This document shows, one piece after another, positions 41,538 through 49,721 of a stretch of 64,000 nucleotides of DNA; within the stretch, counting starts at the first letter, position 1, and every line of letters begins with the position of its first letter. Position numbers and translations under genes: made by a program. The notes beneath the pieces are model-generated. The model was not told the origin of the DNA, did not search any database, and worked only from the letters and a program-made list of their open reading frames with translations. Origin of the DNA: JACPYM01 sp031423495 (GTDB taxonomy: Bacteria; Acidobacteriota; Blastocatellia; RBC074); contig JANPFP010000152.1 of NCBI GenBank assembly GCA_031423495.1, forward strand, positions 4,340 through 68,339, given 5' to 3'.

Positions 41538-42518
41538 ATGCAGACGCGGAAAATCAAACTTATGCTCTTGCTCACAGCGGCCTTCGGCGCGGCGCTGAGT
41601 TTGCCGTTGGTCACGGCGCAAGAGAAACCGGACTATGGTCGCTTCACGCATAAAACTCATACCGGCGCGGTCAAGCTGCCGGGTTCGCAGGAAACACGCG
41701 AGTTGAAATGCGACGCCTGCCACGAGCGGCTGATTACCCGTCAGCCCTTGCTTGCCGCCAACGAACACAATCAGCGCTTGCAAGTGAATTTTCCCGGACA
41801 CAAAGCCTGCGTCGAATGCCACATCACGCAATTCACCAAGCGTCCGCTTCAGACTTGCGCGATTTGTCATAGTCTGGAAAAAGGCCAGGAAAAGGGATTA
41901 ACCGCGCGTCCGTTGCAACGTGACTTTCCCGCGCGGCGCGATTACAACGCTTACTTCGACGGCAAGCAGCATCTGGATCATGTGAACAAGTACGCGATGG
42001 CTGATGGCAAGAAACTGGAATGTACCTCGTGTCATAAACCGACGGCGAAACAGGCGGCGCTCACGATTCCTTCGCACGCGGAATGTTACGTTTGCCACGC
42101 GCCCAACAGCAGCGACGCGAAGGCGAAGCTCAAGACCGATTGCAGCGTTTGCCATACGCAGCAGATGGCATCGCAGACGGTTGGGCGCGTCGAACCGTTC
42201 TCGGCGAAGTATACGAGCCGCGCGTTCGGCGCATTTTTTGCGCATCGCACGCACGTCACTTACGCGGGCGGCAGTTGCTCCGCCTGTCACACGCTCGAAG
42301 GAAAATATAATCAACCGCTGGCCGCACCGAGCAGCATTAGGGTGAAAGAACATCTTTCGCCCGGCGAGCGCAGCGGACGCGGTTGTTTCAGTTGCCACGA
42401 CGGTGGAAAGCATTACGGACGCGCGGCCTTCAGCGGCGAAGACGCGGGCGCGTGCATCAAGTGTCATAAAACGCAGGACAAAAACGGACGACCACTGGTG
42501 CGCCCGACCGACGGATAA
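41538..42518 (+). CDS. Nine-heme periplasmic c-type cytochrome 2
   Basis: A 326-residue exported multiheme cytochrome. Signal peptide (RKIKLMLLLTAAFGAALSLPLVTAQ) and the lead KPDYGRFTHKTHTGAVKL parallel cytochrome 1. Nine heme motifs: CDACH, CVECH, CAICH, CTSCH, CYVCH, CSVCH, CSACH, CFSCH, CIKCH. The start at 41538 is chosen for the signal peptide and lies eight bases after the previous stop; a longer frame overlaps that gene. Probably paralogous with cytochrome 1; two copies may offer alternative redox levels or partners. Confidence 0.93.
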   Translation: MQTRKIKLMLLLTAAFGAALSLPLVTAQEKPDYGRFTHKTHTGAVKLPGSQETRELKCDACHERLITRQPLLAANEHNQRLQVNFPGHKACVECHITQFTKRPLQTCAICHSLEKGQEKGLTARPLQRDFPARRDYNAYFDGKQHLDHVNKYAMADGKKLECTSCHKPTAKQAALTIPSHAECYVCHAPNSSDAKAKLKTDCSVCHTQQMASQTVGRVEPFSAKYTSRAFGAFFAHRTHVTYAGGSCSACHTLEGKYNQPLAAPSSIRVKEHLSPGERSGRGCFSCHDGGKHYGRAAFSGEDAGACIKCHKTQDKNGRPLVRPTDG

Positions 42519-42613
42519 TTGGACAGGATTAACAGGATTTTCAGGATGGACAAGATGAAGATAACGGTGTAATGCCCATGTCGATTGGTCAATCCTGTTA
42601 ATCCTGTCCAATT
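42519..42613. repeat. Inverted-repeat element with iterated ACAGGATT motif
   Basis: TTGGACAGGATTAACAGGAT...TTTCAGGATGG faces AATCCTGTTAATCCTGTCCAA. Located inside the electron-transfer operon between nine-heme cytochrome 2 and the cyclic-nucleotide-domain protein. It could form a strong RNA hairpin and lower downstream expression. Confidence 0.9.
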
Positions 42614-42645
42614 TCTTCTCTGTGCTGAATTAGTTTGGGAAAATC

Positions 42646-45144
42646 ATGCCCCACGAAATCACGAAACATACCGCTGTGCTGGAAGCCATCAAGAGCATCG
42701 AGGCCATCGCTGATCTCGTAGCCGCGCCCGGCGATCAATACGATTATGAGGTAGATCTCGAAGTCATCGTTTACGGTCGCAATTACAACGGCAAGAAAGT
42801 CGGGCCTTACGCGCGGCTGCTCACTTACGATGCGGGCGAAGAAATTCTTCGTGAAGGCGCGTGGGGCGGCAACGCTTTTTACTTTGTCGTGCAGGGCGAG
42901 GCCGATGTGTTTGTCGCGGGGCCAGACGGCGAAACCAAAGTGGCTTATCTGCCGGTCGGCGCGCAGTTCGGCGAAATGTCTGTGTTAGCGGGCGGCATCC
43001 ATTCAGCCACCGTGCGCGCGTCGGAAGAAGCGCCGATGCAGGTACTCGAAATCAGGCGGCCCGCGTTGCGCTTGTTGCGCAAGCTCCCCAAGTTCGGCGA
43101 ACGGTTCGACATCACTTATCGCCGTTACGCGCGCGCCGTCACGCTGCAAGACCTGGGCGCGGCGGCGCACCTCAGCCTCGCAGTCGTCAAGCAACTCGAA
43201 GCCGTGGCGAAGTTCCGCGTTTACTCGAAGCGGCATGTGTTGTTCCGCGCGGGCGAACCCATCGAGCATGTCTACGTTCTGCGTTCTGGTTGGGTGCGGC
43301 TGTCAAAGCAAGGTACGCAATTGCTCAACGTCAGCGACGAAGAGAGCCGCGACTGGAACATCACGGCGAACGAAACTTATCTCGGCCCTTCGCATTGTTT
43401 CGGGCTGGAAGCCGTCACGCGCGACAGCGCCTGGACGCAAACCGGCGTCTTGCTGGGTCGCACCGAAGTGCTGGAAATTTCTCTCGCCAAGTTGCGCGAG
43501 GAACCTGAGTTGCGCGAACCCTTGCTGGCCGCGCTCGCGCCGCTCGCGGTGACGCCCGATGAAGCCGCGCAACGTCAGCCTTTGCCGATTGCGACGGCGC
43601 AAAAACAATTGATAGACACCGGTCTGGTAGACGGCGCGAATTTGTTGTTGATGGACATGGACTTATGCGTGCGCTGCGGCAACTGTTCGATGGCTTGCCA
43701 TCAAGTCCACGGACAATCGCGCTTGCTGCGGCGCGGCATTCACATTACCCGTCCCGTGTCACTGAAGCCTGTGTTGTTAGAGAAAAAAGCGGGCAAGCCA
43801 ACTACTGGTTTCCAGAGCCTGCTGTATCCTTCGGTTTGCATGCATTGCAAAGACCCTGAGTGCCTGACTGGTTGTCCGACCGGAGCCATTGGCCGTTTCG
43901 CGGGCGGACAGATAGACATCAATCCTGAGACCTGCATCGGTTGCAGCGACTGCGCTACGCAATGTCCTTACAACGCCATCTCGATGACACAACGGCAGCC
44001 ACAAGTAGAAGTCATGGGCGCGCAACAGCGAGTGCTTAACTTGTTGCGGCTCGCGCCTGAACCGCTGCCCGCGCCGGTCACTGCGCCCACAGGAACCGGC
44101 GTCGAACTGCTTGCGGTCAAATGCAATCTTTGCGCAGGCACCGGCCTCAACCCGCCGGACGCCCAAACACCGGCTTATAGTTGCGAAGAAAATTGTCCGA
44201 CGGGCGCGTTGCTGCGGGTGAATCCGCACACTTATTTCGCCGAGATCAAACAGATCGAAGGCGTAGTCTTTCAGGATGCGACGCACGCCATCGCGCGCCA
44301 CGTCTCGCATCAGGATCGCGGCAAACAGTTGATGCACGCTCTGGGTGCAACCGCCGTCGCGCTGCTCACGTTGCTTACGCTGTTGGGGCTGCGGCGTTAT
44401 ACGCACGACCTGCCCTTCTTGGGCAGTTGGTTCAGCATGCGTTGGCTGACTGGCCTGACAGGACTCATCGGGTTGGCGGGTGTGATGGCTTATCCGGTGC
44501 GACGAAGAATTTATCGCCAGCGCGCCGGGCCGCTGCGTTATTGGATGCTCGCGCATAGCTACCTCGGCGCGCTGGCGGGCATTGTCTTGCTGCTGCACGG
44601 CGGCGCGCGGTCAGGCGGCGCGTTGACGACGGCACTGATGATCTCGTTCGATCTGGCAATTCTCACCGGCCTATTCGGCATCGTTTGTTATTTCTGCGTG
44701 CCGCGTTTGCTGACGAAAATCGAAGCGCAACCGCTGCTGCTCGAAGACCTCATCGCGCGCCGCGCGGAGTTGGCTGAAGAGTTGCGCGCCGCGCTCGCCG
44801 CCGCTTCTGACGAATCGCGCGCGTTGCTTGAGCAGCGAGCGTTCCCGCAGTTGTTGTCTCTCGGCTTTTTGCTGCGCCAGTACTTCAAGCGCGAAAGCCT
44901 CGAAGCGTTGACCGCCAGCGCGCAGCTTGAGTTCGAGTCAGCGGCAGACGGATTGCCCGCGCGCGAGCGGGACGGCTTTCGTCAAGCCATCGAACTCGCC
45001 GCCCTCAGTCGTCGCGTAGACGCGCTCATATACCTGCATCAAACGCTCAAGCTGTGGGTGGCTCCGCATGTGCTGGCGACTTCGTTGATGCTGGCGCTGA
45101 TGCTGGTTCACATAATTCAAGTGATCTATTTTGCAGTGCGATGA
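42646..45144 (+). CDS. Membrane iron-sulfur protein with two cyclic-nucleotide-binding-like domains
   Basis: An 832-residue fusion. Residues 55-145 and 185-285 are CNB/CRP-like beta rolls (first cassette FGEMSVLAGGIHSATVRA; the usual phosphate-binding Arg is His here, so the ligand is in doubt). Residues 341-517 hold sixteen Cys in the pattern of a four-[4Fe-4S] DmsB/NrfC-like ferredoxin (CVRCGNCSMAC, CMHCKDPECLTGC, CIGCSDCATQC, CNLC...CEENC). About five membrane helices follow (563-583, 598-617, 636-652, 663-684, 809-829) with His 637 and 651 able to bind heme b, and a cytoplasmic helical insert between the last two. It would pass electrons between cytoplasm and membrane under ligand control. 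Second module of the operon. Confidence 0.88.
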   Translation: MPHEITKHTAVLEAIKSIEAIADLVAAPGDQYDYEVDLEVIVYGRNYNGKKVGPYARLLTYDAGEEILREGAWGGNAFYFVVQGEADVFVAGPDGETKVAYLPVGAQFGEMSVLAGGIHSATVRASEEAPMQVLEIRRPALRLLRKLPKFGERFDITYRRYARAVTLQDLGAAAHLSLAVVKQLEAVAKFRVYSKRHVLFRAGEPIEHVYVLRSGWVRLSKQGTQLLNVSDEESRDWNITANETYLGPSHCFGLEAVTRDSAWTQTGVLLGRTEVLEISLAKLREEPELREPLLAALAPLAVTPDEAAQRQPLPIATAQKQLIDTGLVDGANLLLMDMDLCVRCGNCSMACHQVHGQSRLLRRGIHITRPVSLKPVLLEKKAGKPTTGFQSLLYPSVCMHCKDPECLTGCPTGAIGRFAGGQIDINPETCIGCSDCATQCPYNAISMTQRQPQVEVMGAQQRVLNLLRLAPEPLPAPVTAPTGTGVELLAVKCNLCAGTGLNPPDAQTPAYSCEENCPTGALLRVNPHTYFAEIKQIEGVVFQDATHAIARHVSHQDRGKQLMHALGATAVALLTLLTLLGLRRYTHDLPFLGSWFSMRWLTGLTGLIGLAGVMAYPVRRRIYRQRAGPLRYWMLAHSYLGALAGIVLLLHGGARSGGALTTALMISFDLAILTGLFGIVCYFCVPRLLTKIEAQPLLLEDLIARRAELAEELRAALAAASDESRALLEQRAFPQLLSLGFLLRQYFKRESLEALTASAQLEFESAADGLPARERDGFRQAIELAALSRRVDALIYLHQTLKLWVAPHVLATSLMLALMLVHIIQVIYFAVR

Positions 45145-45146
45145 AA

Positions 45147-45236
45147 CGGTTGCCGGTTGTCGGTTGTCGGTTGTTCGTGGTCAGCGAGCAGCGACCATTG
45201 ACCACCAGTAACCGGCAACCGACAACCGGCAACCGA
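45147..45236. repeat. Inverted-repeat element with iterated CGGTTGT motif
   Basis: CGGTTGCCGGTTGTCGGTTG followed by TCGGTTGTT on the left; AACCGGCAACCGACAACCGG and CAACCG on the right. It fills the entire gap between the cyclic-nucleotide-domain gene and the FHA gene and abuts the FHA start codon, leaving no ordinary ribosome site. Confidence 0.9.
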
Positions 45237-46684
45237 TGAGTATGGCAATCAATCAATTCGTCATCATCCGCAATGATCTGGAAACCGACCCGGTGTCGCT
45301 CGAAACCGAAGGGCTGACCATCGGACGGCTCATCGGCAATGACCTCGTACTCAATCACCGCGCGGTCTCGCGCACGCACGCGGGCATCAAGGAAGTCAAA
45401 GGCGCTTACTGGATTTTCAATCTTTCGCATGCCAACGGGACTTTGGTGAACGGCGATCTGGTTGAGAGCGTACCGCTGGCCGATGGCGATTTGATTCAAA
45501 TCGGGCCGTTCATGCTGCGCCCAGAATATACGCGCGACGGCCTGACGCTGACGGTCGAGATGAGCGTCAAACCTTTGCCGCTGGTCGCTGGCCGCACCGG
45601 CACGTTGTCATTGCCCGGCCAGACCGGTGAGACGGTGATGCTCGCCCGAAACCTGCTGCCCAAGTCTGAGCCGCTCACCAAAGCGCGAGCGACCCAGCGG
45701 CTCACCAGCACAGGCGTGCATACGGGCGATCTCGAAGCGCCTGACGCGCGCGCGCTCAAAGTTTTTTGGGACAATCGCAAACGCGAAGCAGGCAAGCTCG
45801 AAATGCCTTCGCCGCTGCGACCGCAAGGCCGGCGGCGTTTCGGCAAGGCGCGCTTTTATTGGCGACCGACGGACGACCTGCGACGCGCCTGGCCGCTTTC
45901 ATTGCTGGTGTGGAGCGCGTTGCTCGTCGCGGCGCTCGCGGTGGCAGCGACCTTCGTTTTCAAGGACGCTTATTCGCCCGGTGAACTCTCGGCATCGCAT
46001 GTCCGCAATAATTTTTTGCTGACGCCGGCCATCGCCCACGCGCCGAACGCGGCGTCCTGCACGACCTGTCACTCAGCGCAAGCGACGATGCAACGGAACT
46101 GCGCCGCTTGTCATACGACGCCCGCCTTCGATTCGTCGCTGTCAGAGAAACACACGATGGCGGGACTTAGTTGCACCGCTTGCCACACCGAACATCAAGG
46201 CCGCGACTTCAGCCCCGCGCAGGTGGCGAGCAATGGTTGCACAACCTGCCATCACGACGGGTCAGTCTCGCACGGCAAGCCACTGCGCACGCCGCACGGA
46301 GGCACGCTCGGCTATCCGTTGACGAACGGTAAGTGGGAATGGGCAGGCGTGACGCAAGCCGCGTGGCAGCGCAAGGGATTGCCGCGCGCGGCGACGCATT
46401 ACGACCTGAGCGAGCAATTCCATCTCGTACACCTTGCGGGACAGCGGCAAGGTCGCGCGAATTGTTCTGACTGCCACACCGCCGGATTCAAGGGCGAAGC
46501 CGTGCGGCAAGGCGTGCGCGAATCGTGCGCGACTTGTCACAGCGTCAGCTATCAAGTGGCGAGCACAAAAGAAGCGGCGACAGGTTGCGTCGCCTGCCAC
46601 GCGCAGCACGGCGAAGAGAAAGCCTTGCGCGCTTCACGACGGCGCATGGAGTTGGTCACAGACATTCAAAAGGCGGTGCAATGA
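45236..46684 (+). CDS. FHA domain - transmembrane - heptaheme cytochrome fusion
   Basis: A 482-residue protein. The FHA domain at about 20-95 has its phosphopeptide-binding residues: GR at 30-31, SRTH at 45-48 and NGT at 68-70, so it should read phosphothreonine on a partner. A basic/Pro-rich linker leads to one membrane helix (219-242). The C-terminal half carries seven heme motifs: CTTCH, CAACH, CTACH, CTTCH, CSDCH, CATCH and CVACH. The FHA side must be cytoplasmic and the hemes periplasmic. Coupling a phospho-sensing domain to a multiheme wire in one chain is unusual. Start 45236 or 45242; its stop overlaps the next gene by four bases. Confidence 0.9.
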   Translation: MSMAINQFVIIRNDLETDPVSLETEGLTIGRLIGNDLVLNHRAVSRTHAGIKEVKGAYWIFNLSHANGTLVNGDLVESVPLADGDLIQIGPFMLRPEYTRDGLTLTVEMSVKPLPLVAGRTGTLSLPGQTGETVMLARNLLPKSEPLTKARATQRLTSTGVHTGDLEAPDARALKVFWDNRKREAGKLEMPSPLRPQGRRRFGKARFYWRPTDDLRRAWPLSLLVWSALLVAALAVAATFVFKDAYSPGELSASHVRNNFLLTPAIAHAPNAASCTTCHSAQATMQRNCAACHTTPAFDSSLSEKHTMAGLSCTACHTEHQGRDFSPAQVASNGCTTCHHDGSVSHGKPLRTPHGGTLGYPLTNGKWEWAGVTQAAWQRKGLPRAATHYDLSEQFHLVHLAGQRQGRANCSDCHTAGFKGEAVRQGVRESCATCHSVSYQVASTKEAATGCVACHAQHGEEKALRASRRRMELVTDIQKAVQ

Positions 46685-48351
46685 AAAGAGCGCAACTCAT
46701 CATCACGCTGTTGCTGCTGGCGCTTTTGCTCGCACTCGGCTTTGCCTTTCGCCTGCCCGCGAATTACGGCGCGCTGCCGTGGTTTGGTTGGCTTGTGCTG
46801 GCAGCTTGCGCGCTCGGCTTGGGCTTCGGCTTTGTTGCACTTGATACGGCCAAGCGGCGCAAATACATTTTCGCGCCTGCCAGCGAAGCCAAGCCCCAAG
46901 TGCCCAGAACTTCGGCGTTGTTGCCGATCATCACCGACCCGAACCGTCCGCCTTATCCGCATCCGGTTATCAATCAGCAAACCTGCATCGGCTGCCACGC
47001 CTGCGTCGAAGCCTGTCCGCACGATGTGCTGGCAATGGTGAACGGCCTCGCCGTGGCGATTGCCATTGACCAATGCGTAGAGGACACAAGCTGTCAGGTC
47101 GAATGCCCTACGAATCCCAAATCCTGCATCGTCATCAATACGAGCAAGACGATTCCCGAACGTCAGGTGCCGCAGCGCAACCGGCAATTCATGACAGACG
47201 TACCCGGCCTTTACCTCATCGGCGACGTATCGGGCGTGCCGCTCATCAAGAACGCGATCAACGAAGGCGGCGACGTCATCCAGCACATCGCCAACGAACT
47301 CAAGCATGCAGAAAATCAAGACGCCGCCGATTACGACGTAGCCATCATTGGCATCGGGCCTGCCGGACTCTCAGCCACCGCCCGCGCCAAAGAACTTGGG
47401 TTGAGTTACGTCGCTATTGAACAGGGTCAAGCCCTGGCCGCCATCCAACAGGCTTATCAGGCGGGCAAACTGGTTTACTTCAAGCCCGATGAAGTTGAAG
47501 TGACGGGCGGCATTCCGCTGCCCGACGCGCCTGCTCCGAAAGAAACGATGATCTCAATGTGGTTGGAGACGCTGAAGTCTCAGCAACTTCGGATCAATGA
47601 ATTTGAGAGTTGCAAAAACATAGAGCCGGACGGCCCGAGCGGCAATGCCTTCGTCATCACGACCGTGCCAGACAAAACCAGACTGCCGACGCAATACAAA
47701 GTTCGCCGCGTGATTCTGGCGATTGGCAATCGAGGCACTCCCATGCGTTTGAGAGCGCCGGGTGAAGAACTGAAAATCGAAGTGACGCCGACCGAACCGG
47801 TCTTGCCCGCTTTCTGTAACAAGTGCGGCGAAAAGCGCACGCGCCAAGCCAAGTTCTGCCGCGAGTGCGGCACGGAATACGTCGGCATCGTTCCGCCGTC
47901 TTTCGCGGACGACAAGGTTAAGTACCGGCTGAGTGACCCGAACCATTACCAAGGCAAACACTGCTTGATCGTCGGCGCAGGCAACTCCGCCGTCGAGACC
48001 GCCGTAGACCTGGCGGCTTATCGTTCGGCGGACGGCAGCCAGATCACCGGCTGGCGCGACAACACGGTGACGCTCGTGATTCGCAGCGATTTCAGAAGCG
48101 ATCTCAAACTCGGCAACAAGATGATGATTTATGAGTGCATTGACGAAGGCCGCATCAACGCCTGCTTCGGCGTCACGGTGAAAGAGATCACGACAACCGA
48201 AGTCGCGCTCATGGACGCGCGCGCGCGTGACTCGTTGACGGCTCAGGAAAAGGCGCGCGTCAAAAACGATTACGTCTTTGCGCTCATCGGGGGCGACAAG
48301 CCGACCGGGTTTTTAGAACGGTTGGGCATCAAGATTGGGCAGGGATCGTGA
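46681..48351 (+). CDS. Membrane-anchored ferredoxin-thioredoxin-reductase-like flavoprotein
   Basis: A 556-residue protein. Two N-terminal membrane helices (4-23, 31-53) are followed by an iron-sulfur segment (CIGCHACVEAC at 102-112 and CVEDTSCQVECPTNPKSC at 132-149). Then comes a pyridine-nucleotide-disulfide-type flavoprotein with FAD site AIIGIGPAGLS near 222 and NAD(P) site IVGAGNSAVE. Between these, about residues 378-400, lies a zinc ribbon (FCNKCGEK...KFCRECG). The absence of a CxxC redox pair of true thioredoxin reductase suggests another electron acceptor, probably its own Fe-S centres. It would feed NAD(P)H electrons to the membrane partners. ATGA overlap with the FHA gene shows coupling. 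Confidence 0.88.
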   Translation: MKRAQLIITLLLLALLLALGFAFRLPANYGALPWFGWLVLAACALGLGFGFVALDTAKRRKYIFAPASEAKPQVPRTSALLPIITDPNRPPYPHPVINQQTCIGCHACVEACPHDVLAMVNGLAVAIAIDQCVEDTSCQVECPTNPKSCIVINTSKTIPERQVPQRNRQFMTDVPGLYLIGDVSGVPLIKNAINEGGDVIQHIANELKHAENQDAADYDVAIIGIGPAGLSATARAKELGLSYVAIEQGQALAAIQQAYQAGKLVYFKPDEVEVTGGIPLPDAPAPKETMISMWLETLKSQQLRINEFESCKNIEPDGPSGNAFVITTVPDKTRLPTQYKVRRVILAIGNRGTPMRLRAPGEELKIEVTPTEPVLPAFCNKCGEKRTRQAKFCRECGTEYVGIVPPSFADDKVKYRLSDPNHYQGKHCLIVGAGNSAVETAVDLAAYRSADGSQITGWRDNTVTLVIRSDFRSDLKLGNKMMIYECIDEGRINACFGVTVKEITTTEVALMDARARDSLTAQEKARVKNDYVFALIGGDKPTGFLERLGIKIGQGS

Positions 48352-48364
48352 GCGACTTGGTGAC

Positions 48365-49708
48365 TCACGCCCCTCGTACCGCCAACGTAACTCGTTGATA
48401 GTCTTTCAACGTGATGAGCGCAATGGCGACGCCCAGCAGCGGCATCAGCGCAGCCATAAAGAAAATCGGAGTGTAACCAGTTCGATCAACAATGATGCCG
48501 GTGATGAGCGGGAACATTATTCCGCTGACGCCGTTTGCCACACCGGTCAAACCCGTCACGCGCGCGACGGCAGAGTTAGGGAATACATCCGACACAGACG
48601 CGAACATATTGGCTGACAGAAAAGTATGTCCTAACAGAATCAGCGAGATCAGCCCGATGGCAACAACGATGCTACCAGTCATTGGAACCAGAAAGCTAAG
48701 CAGGCAAAGCGCCGCGCCGAACAGCAACGTTGCCTGTCTGGTAGAGTTCACCCGCCAGCTTTTGCTCAATAGCCATGCGGCTGCCAGCCCGCCGCCGATG
48801 CTGCCGATGTCGCCGAACAGGAAAGTGACAGAGTTGAAATACGCGCTGTCTTTAATGCTTAGGCCGCGTACGTCACGAAAGTATTTTGGCATCCAGTAAA
48901 GATAAAACTCGACGACCGGGCCGACCCAGAAACGGCAGAGCATCAAGCCCCAGGTTTGTTTCAACTTGAGCAAATCCCAATTGCTGGGCGATGAGTACGT
49001 AGTACCGCCTTCAGGCGGAATCTCGCGCGCGTGAACGCTTCCGCCTGAAGGCGGTACTACGTACTCATCGCTGTTGATGTGCGCGAGTTCGGCCTGACTG
49101 ACCGAAGGATGTTCGTTGGGTTGGCGATAAGTGAACCACCAGACCAGCACCCAAACCATGCCTAACAGACTGGGTACGAGAAAGCCCATGCGCCAGCCGA
49201 AATGTTCGCGGATCGGGATAATCAAAAACGCCGCGACGAACGAACCGAACATCGAAGCGCTGTTAAAAACGCCAATGGCAAAGGCGCGTTCGCGGACGGG
49301 GAACCAACTGGCTACGATCTTGTTGCCGCCCGAATAGTTGCCGCATTCGCCCGTACCCAGCCAAAACCGAAATATGCGAAAGTGCCAGATCGAAGTCGAA
49401 AGCGCGTGCATTCCGTTGCCGACCGACCACCACAGCACCGCGAAGGCTAGGCCGATGCGTACGCCGACACGATCCATCAGCATGCCCATCGGGAATTCGC
49501 CCAGCATCATGCCGAAGCGAAACCACGAGACAATCGTGCCGAAAGCCGTATTCGATAATTTGTATTCGTCGGTGATGTCATTGCCGAGTACGGCGAGGGC
49601 CTGGCGATCTACGAAATTGATGACGGTGACGAAAAACAAAAGGGCGAGCATCCACCAACGGACTTGGCGATACCACGGCGGCATAGATGATGTCGGGGCA
49701 GTTTGCAT
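48365..49708 (-). CDS. MFS transporter, hexuronate (ExuT)-like, with repeat-derived loop
   Basis: A 447-residue 12-helix major facilitator of the anion:cation symporter type (INFVDRQALAVLGNDI, MLMDRVGVRIGLAFAVLWWS, FRFWLGTGECGNYSGGNK, FPNSAVARVTGLTGVANG). The family takes up hexuronates and related sugar acids, in line with the sugar genes upstream. Residues about 214-240, in the long cytoplasmic loop between helices 6 and 7, read EYVVPPSGGSVHAREIPPEG and are encoded by an inverted-repeat element that keeps the frame open. Convergent with the flavoprotein gene 14 bases away. Confidence 0.92.
   Translation of the reverse strand: MQTAPTSSMPPWYRQVRWWMLALLFFVTVINFVDRQALAVLGNDITDEYKLSNTAFGTIVSWFRFGMMLGEFPMGMLMDRVGVRIGLAFAVLWWSVGNGMHALSTSIWHFRIFRFWLGTGECGNYSGGNKIVASWFPVRERAFAIGVFNSASMFGSFVAAFLIIPIREHFGWRMGFLVPSLLGMVWVLVWWFTYRQPNEHPSVSQAELAHINSDEYVVPPSGGSVHAREIPPEGGTTYSSPSNWDLLKLKQTWGLMLCRFWVGPVVEFYLYWMPKYFRDVRGLSIKDSAYFNSVTFLFGDIGSIGGGLAAAWLLSKSWRVNSTRQATLLFGAALCLLSFLVPMTGSIVVAIGLISLILLGHTFLSANMFASVSDVFPNSAVARVTGLTGVANGVSGIMFPLITGIIVDRTGYTPIFFMAALMPLLGVAIALITLKDYQRVTLAVRGA
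48990..49069. repeat. Inverted-repeat element, GTAGTACCGCC family, copy 2, inside a coding sequence
   Basis: About 31-base arms (GATGAGTACGTAGTACCGCC / GGCGGTACTACGTACTCATC at the ends), each with the CCGCC/GGCGG inner hairpin. Same family as 15939-16007. It lies wholly inside the MFS gene in frame. Confidence 0.92.
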
Positions 49709-49721
49709 CGGGGCGAGTTGG

